Positions 18,420-27,306 of a stretch of DNA of 64,000 bases are shown here, piece by piece. A model generated the notes under the pieces. It made no database searches. It was not told the DNA's origin and worked only from the letters and a program-made list of their open reading frames with translations. The position numbers and the translations under genes are program-made. Numbering within the stretch: position 1 is the first letter of the stretch; every line of letters begins with the position of its first letter. The stretch spans positions 62,001 to 126,000 of the forward strand of contig JAEUPZ010000033.1 in the NCBI GenBank assembly GCA_016789885.1, written 5' to 3'. This stretch comes from Chromatiales bacterium. GTDB lineage: Bacteria; Pseudomonadota; Gammaproteobacteria; Steroidobacterales; GCA-2729495.

Positions 18420-20321
18420 GTGAACAAGCTCTTTGCATACGGGGCCGTGGCCCTGGCGGCCATCCTCGGCCTCGCGAGCTGCGGGGGCGGCGGCAACACC
18501 ATCACTTCACCGCCCGACGACGGCGGTGGCGCGGCGACGGTCGCGACGGTGACGGTGCTGGCGGCGAGCCCGCAGCTGCCGTCGGACCAGACCGGTGTCA
18601 GCACGCTGCAGATCACCGCCCAGGTCAAGGATGCGGCCAACGCCGTGATCGCGGACGTGCCGGTGAGTTTCGCGGCCACCTCGGGCTCGCTGGCCGTCAC
18701 GCAGCCGGTGAGCGGTGCCAACGGCATCGCCATCGCGGAGCTTTCGAACGGCACGAATCCGGCCAACCGCTCCATCACCGTCACGGCCACGGCCGGCGGG
18801 GTCTCGGGCAGCGTCACCATCGCCGTCACCGGCTCCACCGTGGTGGTGAGCGGGCCGACGGCGCTCGCCTCTGGCCAGTCCGGCGCCTATATCGTCAGCG
18901 TCAAGGACTCGAAGGGGCTCGGGGTACCTGGCACCCTCGTCACTGTCACCTCCGCCAACGGCAACACCATCGCCTCGCCGAGCCTCACCACCGACGGTAC
19001 CGGCAACGTCAACCTCACCGTCACGGCGACCGTGGCCGGCAACGATACCCTGACGGTCAATGCCCTCGGCCAGAACGCCACCGCGCCCATCGCAATCTCG
19101 GGCGATGTCTTCAACTTCACCGCGCCGGCCGCCGGCACCGAGGTGCAGCTGGCCCCGGCCACCCAGGCCCTGACGGTGCGCTGGACCAAGAGCGGTGTTC
19201 CGCAGGCGGGCGAGACCATCGACTTCTCGACGACCCGGGGCACCCTGAGTGCCGCGAGCGCTGTCACCGACGGCAATGGTGACGCCACCGTCAGCGTGTC
19301 GGCGACGACCGCGGGCCCCGCGGTGGTCACGGCGACCAACCCCGAGGGCACCTCGACGACGCGGAACATCGAGTTCATCGCTACGGTGGCCAACACGGTC
19401 GACCTGCAGGCCTCGCTGCTCACCGTTCCCACCGGCGGGCAGACCGAACTGATCGCGCTGGTCCGCGACGCGGCGAACAACCTGGTCAAGAACCAGGTTG
19501 TCCAGTTCGTCATCGACGCCGACATCACCGGCGGCTCCCTGAGCGTGGGTTCGGCCACCACCGACAGCCAGGGTCGGGCCCGGGCCGTCTATACCGGTGG
19601 CAGCGTGCAGAGCGCGGCGAACGGCGTCGTGATCCGCGCCGTCGTGCAGGGCACGGCCGTCGAAGACACCGTGAACCTGACGGTGGCCCGGCAGGAGCTC
19701 TTCATCACCCTCGGCACGGGCAACACGCTCTTCGAGATCGGCACGGCCGCCTACGCCAAGGAGTGGGTGATCCTGGTCACCGACGTCGAGGGCAACGCCG
19801 TTGCCAACAAGCCGGTGCAGGCAGCCATCCGCTCGCGGCGCTACTTCAAGGGCGAACTGACCTTCCTCGACCCGGTCTGGGGCTATGCCCCGGGATCGCC
19901 GCAGCGCTGCGACGACGAGGACCTGAACAAGAACGGCATCTTCGACGCCGGCGACAACGACTTCAACGGCAACGGCATCCTCGAGGCCGGCAACATCGCC
20001 CTCGTGGCCGCCGTGCCGGAGTCGGCGCCCCTGAACGACCCCTGCTCGACCGCCGGCGCCCAGGGCGTGGCGGCCAACGTCACGACCAACAGCCAGGGCC
20101 GCGCCCGCGTCTGCGTGTTCTACCCGCAGAACTACGCCCTGTGGCTCGAGGCGGCGCTGACGGCCAAGGCCAGCGTGGCCGGCAGCGAGTTCAGCCGGTC
20201 GTCCGTGTTCGTCCTCGACGTGCTGACCGACGACATCGACGACGCGGCCCAGACCCCGCCGAACCTGCTGAGCCCGTTCGGCACGGATCTCGACTGCGCG
20301 GTGCCGCCGCCGGCACCCTGA
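18420..20321 (+). CDS. Lipoprotein with repeated bacterial Ig-like (Big-1-type) domains
   Basis: This 633-residue protein begins with a lipoprotein signal peptide, with C21 in LGLASCGGGG and a Gly/Asp linker. Several repeats of about 90-100 residues follow, each with the invasin-like pattern 'V.V...D..G....G..V.....T.....S...T...G.A..T..'. Examples are TTDGTGNVNLTVTAT, VTDGNGDATVSVSATT and TTDSQGRARAVYTGG. Near residue 500, DEDLNKNGIFDAGDNDFNGNG is an Asp/Asn-rich calcium-binding loop pair. The protein is probably surface or periplasmic. It sits between pilQ and aroK, which are usually adjacent, suggesting a role tied to pilus or adhesion. The start codon is GTG. Confidence 0.85.
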   Translation: MNKLFAYGAVALAAILGLASCGGGGNTITSPPDDGGGAATVATVTVLAASPQLPSDQTGVSTLQITAQVKDAANAVIADVPVSFAATSGSLAVTQPVSGANGIAIAELSNGTNPANRSITVTATAGGVSGSVTIAVTGSTVVVSGPTALASGQSGAYIVSVKDSKGLGVPGTLVTVTSANGNTIASPSLTTDGTGNVNLTVTATVAGNDTLTVNALGQNATAPIAISGDVFNFTAPAAGTEVQLAPATQALTVRWTKSGVPQAGETIDFSTTRGTLSAASAVTDGNGDATVSVSATTAGPAVVTATNPEGTSTTRNIEFIATVANTVDLQASLLTVPTGGQTELIALVRDAANNLVKNQVVQFVIDADITGGSLSVGSATTDSQGRARAVYTGGSVQSAANGVVIRAVVQGTAVEDTVNLTVARQELFITLGTGNTLFEIGTAAYAKEWVILVTDVEGNAVANKPVQAAIRSRRYFKGELTFLDPVWGYAPGSPQRCDDEDLNKNGIFDAGDNDFNGNGILEAGNIALVAAVPESAPLNDPCSTAGAQGVAANVTTNSQGRARVCVFYPQNYALWLEAALTAKASVAGSEFSRSSVFVLDVLTDDIDDAAQTPPNLLSPFGTDLDCAVPPPAP

Positions 20322-20344
20322 GGGCGCATCACCCTGGCAACCCG

Positions 20345-20377
20345 CAACGGGCCGGCCCAGCGCCGGCCTGTTGCTTT
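20345..20377 (+). terminator. Rho-independent-like terminator after the Ig-like lipoprotein
   Basis: A 12-bp stem (CAACGGGCCGGC with GCCGGCCTGTTG, one G-U pair) with a 5-nt loop is followed by CTTT. It separates the pilus-lipoprotein transcript from aroK. Confidence 0.7.
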
Positions 20378-20408
20378 CCGGGCCCGTCGGGCAAGCTTGC
20401 AGCCTGCC

Positions 20409-20948
20409 ATGACTGCACCTGACACGCCTCCCAGCATCTTCCTCGTCGGCCCCATGGGCTCCGGCAAGACGGCCGTCGGCCGCCGGCTGGCCCAGCACCT
20501 GGGCCTCGAGTTCGTCGACAGCGACGACGTCATCGAGGAGCGCAGCGGCGTGGACATCCCCTTCATCTTCGAGCGCGAGGGCGAGGCGGGCTTCCGCGAG
20601 CGCGAGCGCCGGGTCATCGACGACCTGACGGCCCGGCCCGGCATCGTGCTCGCCACCGGTGGCGGCGCGGCCATGGACCCGGAGAACCGGGGCTGCCTCC
20701 ACACGCGCGGCTTCGTCGTGTACCTGCACACCAGCGTCGAGCAGCAGCTGCGGCGTACCCGCGGCGGCCGGCCCCGGCCGCTGCTGGCGAAGGGCGACCC
20801 CCGGGACACCCTCGCACGCCTGCTGGCCATCCGGGACCCGCAGTACCGCGAGATCGCCCACATCGTCGTCGAGACCGACGGGCGCAAGGTGGCGGGCGTG
20901 GTGGACGAGATCTTCGCCCGGCTGCCGGGCGGGCCCGTGGCACCGTAG
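20409..20948 (+). CDS. aroK: Shikimate kinase
   Basis: This enzyme phosphorylates shikimate with ATP in the chorismate pathway. The 179-residue product has the Walker A motif GPMGSGKT near the N-terminus, the shikimate-binding [19 protein letters not shown] and the GGGAAM loop, and the lid RPRPLL. The ATG at 20409 was preferred to an in-frame TTG four codons earlier. It precedes aroB by 10 nt, as in most proteobacteria. Confidence 0.96.
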   Translation: MTAPDTPPSIFLVGPMGSGKTAVGRRLAQHLGLEFVDSDDVIEERSGVDIPFIFEREGEAGFRERERRVIDDLTARPGIVLATGGGAAMDPENRGCLHTRGFVVYLHTSVEQQLRRTRGGRPRPLLAKGDPRDTLARLLAIRDPQYREIAHIVVETDGRKVAGVVDEIFARLPGGPVAP

Positions 20949-20958
20949 ACTGCCCGCC

Positions 20959-22038
20959 ATGCAGACGGTCACGGTCGAACTGGGCGAGCGCAGCTACCCG
21001 ATCCACATCGGCGGGGGCCTGCTCCGCCAGCCGCAGCTCCTGGCCCCGGTGCTCGGCCGCCGGGACGCCGTCATCGTCACCAACGACGTCGTCGGGCCCC
21101 TGTACCTGGCCGCCGCCCGCGAGGCCTGCGGCGGCCGCTGCCGTGCCGAGGTCGTGCTGCCCGACGGCGAGGCCCACAAGACCATGGCCACCATCGGGCG
21201 CGTGCTCGACGGGCTGGTGGCGGCCCGGGCGGGGCGCGACGCGGTGATCGTGGCCCTGGGCGGCGGCGTCGTCGGCGACATCGCCGGCTTTGCGGCGGCC
21301 ATCTACCAGCGGGGCATCGACTTCATCCAGGTGCCCACGACGCTGCTGGCCCAGGTGGATTCCTCCGTGGGCGGCAAGACCGGGGTCAACCATCCGGGCG
21401 GCAAGAACCTGGTCGGGGCCTTCCACCAGCCGCGCCTCGTGCTGGCCGACACCGATACGCTGGCCACGCTGCCGCCGCGGGAGTACGCGGCGGGGCTGGC
21501 CGAGGTGGTGAAGTACGGGCTCATCGCCGACGCGCCGTTCTTCGACTGGCTCGAGGCGCAGCACGAAGCGCTGCTCGCCCGGGATGCCGCCACCGTGGCG
21601 GCGGCCATCCGGCGCTGCTGCGAGCTGAAGGCGGCCATCGTCGGCGAGGACGAGCGCGAGGCCGACCGTCGCGCGCTGCTGAACCTCGGCCACACCTTCG
21701 GCCACGCCATCGAGGTGCGCGCCGGCTACGGCGAGTGGCTGCACGGCGAGGCCGTGGCGGCGGGCATGGTCATGGCGGCGCGGTTCTCGGCCCGCCTCGG
21801 GCTGCTCGACCGGGCAGTGCCGGCGCGCGTCGAGACCCTGCTGGCGGCGATGGGCCTGCCCTGTGTGGCCCCGGCCGACGACGCGGATGGCTTCCTGACC
21901 GCCATGAACATGGACAAGAAGGTGCTGGCCGGCCGCCTGCGCCTCGTCCTGCTCGACCGCATCGGCGCGGCGCGGCTCACCGCGGACTTTCCCGGCGGCG
22001 AGCTCGAGGCGTTCCTGCGGGAGCAGCTCGCCGCGTGA
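20959..22038 (+). CDS. aroB: 3-dehydroquinate synthase
   Basis: AroB converts DAHP to 3-dehydroquinate, the second chorismate-pathway step, using NAD and a metal ion. The 359-residue product shows [14 protein letters not shown] for NAD binding, [13 protein letters not shown], and metal ligands in AEVVKYGLI (Glu), [10 protein letters not shown] (His) and [10 protein letters not shown] (His). The stop overlaps the GTG start of the next gene. Confidence 0.97.
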   Translation: MQTVTVELGERSYPIHIGGGLLRQPQLLAPVLGRRDAVIVTNDVVGPLYLAAAREACGGRCRAEVVLPDGEAHKTMATIGRVLDGLVAARAGRDAVIVALGGGVVGDIAGFAAAIYQRGIDFIQVPTTLLAQVDSSVGGKTGVNHPGGKNLVGAFHQPRLVLADTDTLATLPPREYAAGLAEVVKYGLIADAPFFDWLEAQHEALLARDAATVAAAIRRCCELKAAIVGEDEREADRRALLNLGHTFGHAIEVRAGYGEWLHGEAVAAGMVMAARFSARLGLLDRAVPARVETLLAAMGLPCVAPADDADGFLTAMNMDKKVLAGRLRLVLLDRIGAARLTADFPGGELEAFLREQLAA

Positions 22039-23219
22039 CCGCCGGGCCCCGCCGGCACCCGACGACCGGCGGCCTCGCCCCGTACGCCGCCAGCGATGCC
22101 ACGAGCCGGGGCCGCGTGCACGCCGAGCCCCGCCATGCCTTCCGCGGCGAGTACCAGCGTGACCGCGACCGCGTCATCCACTCGGGGGCCTTCCGGCGGC
22201 TCGTCTACAAGACCCAGGTCTTCGTGAACCACGAGGGCGACCTGTACCGCACGCGGCTGACCCACTCCCTCGAGGTGGCCCAGATCGGCCGCACCGTCGC
22301 GCGCCGGCTGCGCCTCAACGAGGACCTCGTCGAGGCCATCGCCCTGGCCCATGACCTCGGCCACACGCCCTTCGGCCACGCCGGCGAGGCGGCCCTCGAC
22401 GAGTGCATGGCGGAGTACGGCGGCTTCGAGCACAACCTGCAGACGCTGCGGGTGGTCGACGAGCTCGAGGACCGCTACGGTGCATTCCCCGGCCTGAACC
22501 TGACCTTCGAGGCCCGGGAGGGGATCCTCAAGCACTGCTCGAAGCGCAACGCGCGCCGGCTCGGCGCCATCGGCGAGCGCTTCCTCGCGCGGCGCCAGCC
22601 GACCCTCGAGGCCCAGGTGGCGAACCTGGCCGACGAGATCGCCTACAACAACCATGACATCGACGACGGGCTGCGCTCGGGCCTGCTCACCGAGCACGAC
22701 CTGCGGGGCGTGGCGCTCTTCCAGCGGCACCTGGCCGCGACGGAGCAGCGCTACCCGGGGGCCGTTCCCCGCGCCCGCATCCAGGAGACGATCCGGGCCA
22801 TGATCAACGAGGTGGTCACGGACCTCGTGGAAGCGACGGCGGCGGCCATCGCGAGCGCCAGGCCCCGTCACCCGGACGACGTGCGTCACTACGGCCGCCC
22901 GCTGGTGGCGCTCAGCCCCCGCGTGGCCGCCGAGCATCTGGCCCTGAAGCGGGTGCTGCGCCGCTCGCTGTACCGGCACCCGCGGGTGCTGCGCGTCACT
23001 GGCCGGGCGCAGCGCCTGCTGAAGGGGCTCTTCCGGGCCTACATGGATCAGCCCCGGCGCCTGCCCCGGGAACACGCGGCCCGCGCGCGCCGCCTCGAGC
23101 AGCTCGATGGACCCGCCGGCCGGGCCCGGGCCGTCGCCGACTACATCGCCGGCATGACGGACCGCTACGCACTGGCGTCGTACCGGCGCCTTGTCGACCC
23201 CGCGGCGGACCTCGGCTGA
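22035..23219 (+). CDS. dgt: dGTPase-like HD-domain triphosphohydrolase
   Basis: The 394-residue protein belongs to the deoxyguanosinetriphosphate triphosphohydrolase-like group, which removes triphosphate from dNTPs. HD-domain metal ligands are visible: RLTHSLEV (His), [16 protein letters not shown] (His-Asp) and [12 protein letters not shown] (Asp). The start is GTG inside GTGA, overlapping aroB by 4 nt. An aroB-dgt neighbourhood occurs in several gammaproteobacteria. Substrate specificity is not readable from sequence. Confidence 0.93.
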   Translation: MTAGPRRHPTTGGLAPYAASDATSRGRVHAEPRHAFRGEYQRDRDRVIHSGAFRRLVYKTQVFVNHEGDLYRTRLTHSLEVAQIGRTVARRLRLNEDLVEAIALAHDLGHTPFGHAGEAALDECMAEYGGFEHNLQTLRVVDELEDRYGAFPGLNLTFEAREGILKHCSKRNARRLGAIGERFLARRQPTLEAQVANLADEIAYNNHDIDDGLRSGLLTEHDLRGVALFQRHLAATEQRYPGAVPRARIQETIRAMINEVVTDLVEATAAAIASARPRHPDDVRHYGRPLVALSPRVAAEHLALKRVLRRSLYRHPRVLRVTGRAQRLLKGLFRAYMDQPRRLPREHAARARRLEQLDGPAGRARAVADYIAGMTDRYALASYRRLVDPAADLG

Positions 23220-23234
23220 GTAGAATGCGTGGCC

Positions 23235-24056
23235 ATGAACGCCAACTTCCGCCAGCGCCTGCAGCGCGCCTGGGACCGCACCGGCAGCCTCGTCTGCGTC
23301 GGCCTCGATCCTGACCTCAAGCGCATCCCGGCGGAGCTCCGGGCCGATCCGCAGCCGATCCTCGCCTTCAACCGCCGGGTCGTCGACGCGACGGCCCACG
23401 TGGCGGCGGCCTACAAGCCGCAGTTCGCGCACTACGCCGCGGTGGGCGCCGAGGCGGAGCTCGAGGCCACCATCGACTACATCCGCGCGAAGGCGCCGGA
23501 TGCCGTCGTCATCCTCGACGCGAAGCGTGGCGACATCGGCTCCACTGCCGAGATGTACGCCCGCGAGGCCTTCGACCGCTACCAGGCCGACTGCGTCACC
23601 GTGAACCCGTACCTCGGCGGCGACGGCATCCTGCCGTTCGTGAACCGCGCGGCCTTCGGGGCCATCGTCCTGTGCCGCACGTCGAACGCCAGCGCCGGCC
23701 AGCTGCAGGACGTGGACGTGGCCGGCGAGCCGCTGTACCTCGCCGTGGCCCGCCGGGCCGCGGCCGAGTGGAACCCCCACCAGAACCTGCTGCTCGTCGT
23801 CGGTGCGACGTACCCGGAAGAGCTGCGCATGATCCGCAGCGCCGTGCCGGACATCCCGTTCCTCGTACCGGGCATCGGCGAGCAGGGCGGGGATCTGGCG
23901 GGCGTCCTCGCCGGCGGCCTCGCGGCCGATGGCAACGGCCTGCTCATCTCGTCGTCCCGCGGGATCATCTTTGCTGGCGGCGGTGAGGCCGGCGCCATCC
24001 GTGCGGCGGCGGAAGACCTGAACCGGCAGATCAACGCGCTGCGGAAGTCCGCTTAA
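23235..24056 (+). CDS. pyrF: Orotidine 5'-phosphate decarboxylase
   Basis: PyrF decarboxylates OMP to UMP, the last step of de novo pyrimidine synthesis. The 273-residue length and DAKRGDIGSTAEMYA, with its catalytic Asp-Lys residues, fit the longer type 2 enzymes rather than the short E. coli type. The early VGLDPDL motif and the phosphate-binding SSSRGIIFAG end support this. The ATG was chosen over a GTG two codons earlier. TAGAAT lies eight bases upstream of the ATG. Confidence 0.95.
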   Translation: MNANFRQRLQRAWDRTGSLVCVGLDPDLKRIPAELRADPQPILAFNRRVVDATAHVAAAYKPQFAHYAAVGAEAELEATIDYIRAKAPDAVVILDAKRGDIGSTAEMYAREAFDRYQADCVTVNPYLGGDGILPFVNRAAFGAIVLCRTSNASAGQLQDVDVAGEPLYLAVARRAAAEWNPHQNLLLVVGATYPEELRMIRSAVPDIPFLVPGIGEQGGDLAGVLAGGLAADGNGLLISSSRGIIFAGGGEAGAIRAAAEDLNRQINALRKSA

Positions 24057-24072
24057 CAGCAATTCCCCGGAG

Positions 24073-24090
24073 CGGGCGGAGATTCGCCCG
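24073..24090. terminator. Hairpin between convergent pyrF and sulP genes
   Basis: CGGGCG and CGCCCG flank GAGATT, and a second GC-rich hairpin follows (CCGGC CTCCC GCCGG). The position between convergent genes suggests termination; U-tracts are absent. Confidence 0.4.
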
Positions 24091-24180
24091 GCCTCCCGCC
24101 GGGTGGGCCAGGCGCGCCGCCCAGCCGGCCGGGATTCCTCCCCAACGGAGCGGCGCCCCGCGACCGGGGCCGTCGCTGCC

Positions 24181-25845
24181 CTAGGCTGCCCCCGGGCCGG
24201 GCGTCGCGTCGCCGGCGGCCCGTTGCAGCGCCGCGGCCAGGGTCCCGGCGTGGCAGACCTGCGTCGGTCCGTCGACGATCCTGGCCTGGCGCAGCTTGCC
24301 CAGCACCCGGTCGTTGCCCTCGCTGAGCAGCACCTGCACGCCCCGCGACCGCAACTTCGCCATGACCTCCCCGAGGGTGAGCATGGCCGTCATGTCGATG
24401 AACGGCACGCGGTGCAAGCGGATGATGAGCGTGCCCGGGTCGGTGTGCGTCTGGACCAGCGCCCGCTCGAAGTTCTCCACGGCGCCAAAGAACATGGGCC
24501 CCGACACCTCGTAGACCAGCACGCCCGGCGGCAATGCGGGCAGCCCGGCAGCCGCCAGCTCCGCCTGCAGCGAATGCGGGTCGACCGCCTGCGTCCCGGT
24601 GACCTCGGCCATGCGTCGCAGGAAATGCAGGATGGCGAGGATCACGCCGACGTTGACCGCCACCACCAGGTCGGCGAACACCGTCAGCAGGAAGGTGATC
24701 ACCAGGATGGCCCGGTCGGCCGTCGGCGCCCGGGTGAGCAGGTGCCCGAAATGCCGGACCTCGCTCATGTTCCACGCGACGACGAACAGGATGGCCGCGA
24801 GCGCCGCCAGCGGAATGCCCGCGGCGAGCGGCGCGAGCAGCAGCAGGACGGCGACCAGCGTTGCTGCATGCACGAGGCCGGCCAGCGGGCTCGTGGCGCC
24901 GTTGCGGACGTTCGTCGCCGTGCGGGCAATGGCCCCGGTCGCTGCGAAGCCGCCGAACAGCGGGGCCACCACATTGGCCAGCCCCTGGCCGATGAGCTCC
25001 TGGTTCGAGTCATGCCGCGTGCCGGCCATGCCGTCGGCCACCACGGCCGACAGCAGCGACTCGATCGCCCCCAGCATCGCGATGGTGAAGGCAGGCCCGA
25101 CCATCGTCACCACCTGCGACATGGTGAGGTCCGGCAGCGTCAGTGCCGGGAGGCCCCGCGGTATGCCGCCGAAGGCACTGCCGATGGTGGCCACCCCCGG
25201 CAGCTCGAGGGCGCTGTGCAGGCCGGTGGCCACCAGCATGGCGACCAGCGGTCCGGGAACCCGCGCCAGCCACCGCAGGCGCGGAGCCTGGGTGACCAGC
25301 AGCAGGCTCAGCACGGCCAGCGCGGTGGTGGGCCAGTGGACCTGGGGCAGCACCTGCAGCAGGTGCCAGAGCTTCTCGTGGAAATGCTCCCCGGCCACCG
25401 CCGGCAGCCCGAAGAAGTCGCGCCACTGGCCGACGAAGATGATCACGCCGATGCCGGTGGTGAAGCCCACGATGACCGGCGCCGGAATGAACCGGATGAC
25501 GCCGCCCATGCGGCCGACGCCCATGAGCACGAGGATGACGCCCGCCATCAGGGTAGCGACCTGCAGCCCGGCGACGCCGTACTGGGCGGTCACGCCGGCC
25601 AGGATGGCGACGAAGGCCCCCGTGGGGCCGGCGATTTGCAGCCGCGAACCGCCGAGCAGCGACACGAGCCCACCGCCGATGATCGCCGTGTAGATGCCCT
25701 GCTCGGGCCGCGCGCCGGAGGCGATGGCAAAGGCCATGGCGAGCGGCAGGGCCACCACGCCGACGACGATGCCTGCTACCAGGTTGGGCAGCAGCTGCTG
25801 CCGGGTGTACAGGCCGGCCCGGTGGGCTTCGAGCAGGGCGATCAC
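24181..25845 (-). CDS. SulP family anion transporter with STAS domain
   Basis: This inner-membrane permease belongs to the SLC26/SulP family (sulfate, bicarbonate or organic anions). About 10-12 membrane helices cover residues 15-420. The family features are the LPLAMAFAIASG stretch in the first helix region and QIAGPTGAFVAILAG. A C-terminal STAS domain (about 445-545) has IDMTAMLTLGEVMAKL. The start follows the tesA-like stop by 29 nt, so they probably share a transcript. The substrate cannot be assigned; neighbouring genes give no sulfate or carbon-fixation context. Confidence 0.93.
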   Translation of the reverse strand: MIALLEAHRAGLYTRQQLLPNLVAGIVVGVVALPLAMAFAIASGARPEQGIYTAIIGGGLVSLLGGSRLQIAGPTGAFVAILAGVTAQYGVAGLQVATLMAGVILVLMGVGRMGGVIRFIPAPVIVGFTTGIGVIIFVGQWRDFFGLPAVAGEHFHEKLWHLLQVLPQVHWPTTALAVLSLLLVTQAPRLRWLARVPGPLVAMLVATGLHSALELPGVATIGSAFGGIPRGLPALTLPDLTMSQVVTMVGPAFTIAMLGAIESLLSAVVADGMAGTRHDSNQELIGQGLANVVAPLFGGFAATGAIARTATNVRNGATSPLAGLVHAATLVAVLLLLAPLAAGIPLAALAAILFVVAWNMSEVRHFGHLLTRAPTADRAILVITFLLTVFADLVVAVNVGVILAILHFLRRMAEVTGTQAVDPHSLQAELAAAGLPALPPGVLVYEVSGPMFFGAVENFERALVQTHTDPGTLIIRLHRVPFIDMTAMLTLGEVMAKLRSRGVQVLLSEGNDRVLGKLRQARIVDGPTQVCHAGTLAAALQRAAGDATPGPGAA

Positions 25846-25874
25846 GGGCCGGCGTGACCTGTGACCGCCGGCGG

Positions 25875-26591
25875 TCAGCTGCGCCCGGCGGGCGCAGCGC
25901 TGGACCGGGGCGCCGGCGTCCGGGCCGGCTTGAGCGCCGGCTTCAGTACCGGCCAGACGTTGGCCAGCAGCTTCGGCTGGGCCTCGGCGGTTGGGTGGAT
26001 GCCGTCGGCCTGGATCAGCGTGGGGTCGAGGGCCACGCCGTCGAGGAAGAACGGAATCAGTGGCAGTGAGTACTTCTTCGCGAGCTCCGGATAGACCGCC
26101 GCAAAGGCCCGGGTGTACTGGGCGCCGTAGTTCGTCGGGATCTGCATGCCGGCGAGGATGACCCGGGCACCGGCCTCCTGGGCCAGCGTGATCATCTGCT
26201 CGAGGTTGGTGCGCATGACGTTGACGGGCGTGCCACGCAGGCCGTCGTTGCCGCCCAGCTCGATGATGACCACCGCGGGCTGGTGGGTGGCGAGGGAGCG
26301 GGGCAGGCGGCGCACACCGCCCGTCGTGGTGTCGCCGCTGATGCTGGCATTAACCACCTGATACCCGTACCCTTCGGAGCGCAGCCGCTCGCCGAGGAGC
26401 GTGACCCACGACTCTTCGGGCGCAATGCCGTAGCCGGCGCTGAGGCTGTCGCCCACCACCAGCACCACGGGCCGCTGCGGCGCTGCCGGGGCCGCCGGAA
26501 CCGGGCTCCACGGCACGACGAACACCAGCAGGGCCGCAAGCACGGCGGACCGCCGCAGGACATTCCGGTACTCAGCAATACGACAGAACAT
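25875..26591 (-). CDS. tesA: TesA-like arylesterase / acyl-CoA thioesterase (SGNH hydrolase)
   Basis: This is a periplasmic GDSL/SGNH esterase of the multifunctional TesA family (thioesterase I / lysophospholipase L1). After a hydrophobic signal segment (about 14-33) come VVGDSLSAGYGI with the catalytic serine, the oxyanion block GGNDGLRG, and DGIHPTAEAQ with the catalytic Asp-His pair. The C-terminus is Pro/Ala-rich. ATG 26591 overlaps the ATG of the divergent ybbA gene, so a later GTG start (about 26545) is also possible. Divergence from ybbA-ybbP is a conserved arrangement. Confidence 0.92.
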   Translation of the reverse strand: MFCRIAEYRNVLRRSAVLAALLVFVVPWSPVPAAPAAPQRPVVLVVGDSLSAGYGIAPEESWVTLLGERLRSEGYGYQVVNASISGDTTTGGVRRLPRSLATHQPAVVIIELGGNDGLRGTPVNVMRTNLEQMITLAQEAGARVILAGMQIPTNYGAQYTRAFAAVYPELAKKYSLPLIPFFLDGVALDPTLIQADGIHPTAEAQPKLLANVWPVLKPALKPARTPAPRSSAAPAGRS

Positions 26592-27306
26592 GGCAGTCCA
26601 GGCAGAACGGCGCAGCGACCAGACCCCCACCCCGGAGACGGTGTCCGTCATCCTGCGGGCCGAGGGACTCACGAAGCAGGTTAGCAGCCCCGAAGGACCG
26701 CTGACCATCCTCGATGACGTCACCCTCGAGATCCGCCGCGGCGAGGCAGTGGCGCTGGTGGGCCCGTCGGGCGCCGGCAAGACCACGCTGCTGGCGCTGC
26801 TGGCCGGCCTCGACCAGCCCACCCGCGGCCGCATCTGGCTGGGCCACGACGAGCTGACCGCCCTCGACGAGGACGGCCGCGCGATGCTGCGGGCCCGGCG
26901 CGTCGGCTTCGTCTTCCAGTCGTTCCACCTGGTGCAGTCGCTGACGGCCCTGGAGAACGTCATGCTGCCGCTGGAGCTCGCCGGCGATCCCGGCGCCCTG
27001 CGGCAGGCGACGGCGACCCTCGCCCAGGTGGGGCTCGCGGCGCGCATCCACCACTACCCCCGGCAGCTGTCGGGTGGCGAGCAGCAGCGCGTGGCGGTGG
27101 CGCGCGCCTTCGTCACCGGCCCCGAGGTCCTGTTCGCCGACGAGCCCACCGGCAATCTCGACACCGCCACCGGCGAGAAGATCGTCGAGCTGCTCTTTGA
27201 CCTGAACGCGCGCACGAAAACGACGCTGGTGCTGGTCACCCACGAGCGCGAGCTCGCCGCCCGCTGCGACCGGGTCATCACCGTCGTGGGTGGCCGCATC
27301 GCATGA
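26590..27306 (+). CDS. ybbA: ABC transporter ATP-binding protein YbbA
   Basis: This is a cytoplasmic ATPase of the LolD/MacB-like family that powers the YbbP permease. The 238-residue product has Walker A GPSGAGKT (about 58-65), the Q-loop FVFQSF, the signature LSGGEQQR and Walker B VLFADEPTG. The first 20 residues are non-conserved, so the true start may lie nearer ILRAEGLTK. It overlaps ybbP by 4 nt. Confidence 0.94.
   Translation: MAVQAERRSDQTPTPETVSVILRAEGLTKQVSSPEGPLTILDDVTLEIRRGEAVALVGPSGAGKTTLLALLAGLDQPTRGRIWLGHDELTALDEDGRAMLRARRVGFVFQSFHLVQSLTALENVMLPLELAGDPGALRQATATLAQVGLAARIHHYPRQLSGGEQQRVAVARAFVTGPEVLFADEPTGNLDTATGEKIVELLFDLNARTKTTLVLVTHERELAARCDRVITVVGGRIA

Noticed and set aside
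24103..25857. 584-codon plus-strand frame opposite the SulP transporter
   Set aside because: Antisense noise; the minus strand has the permease and STAS domain.
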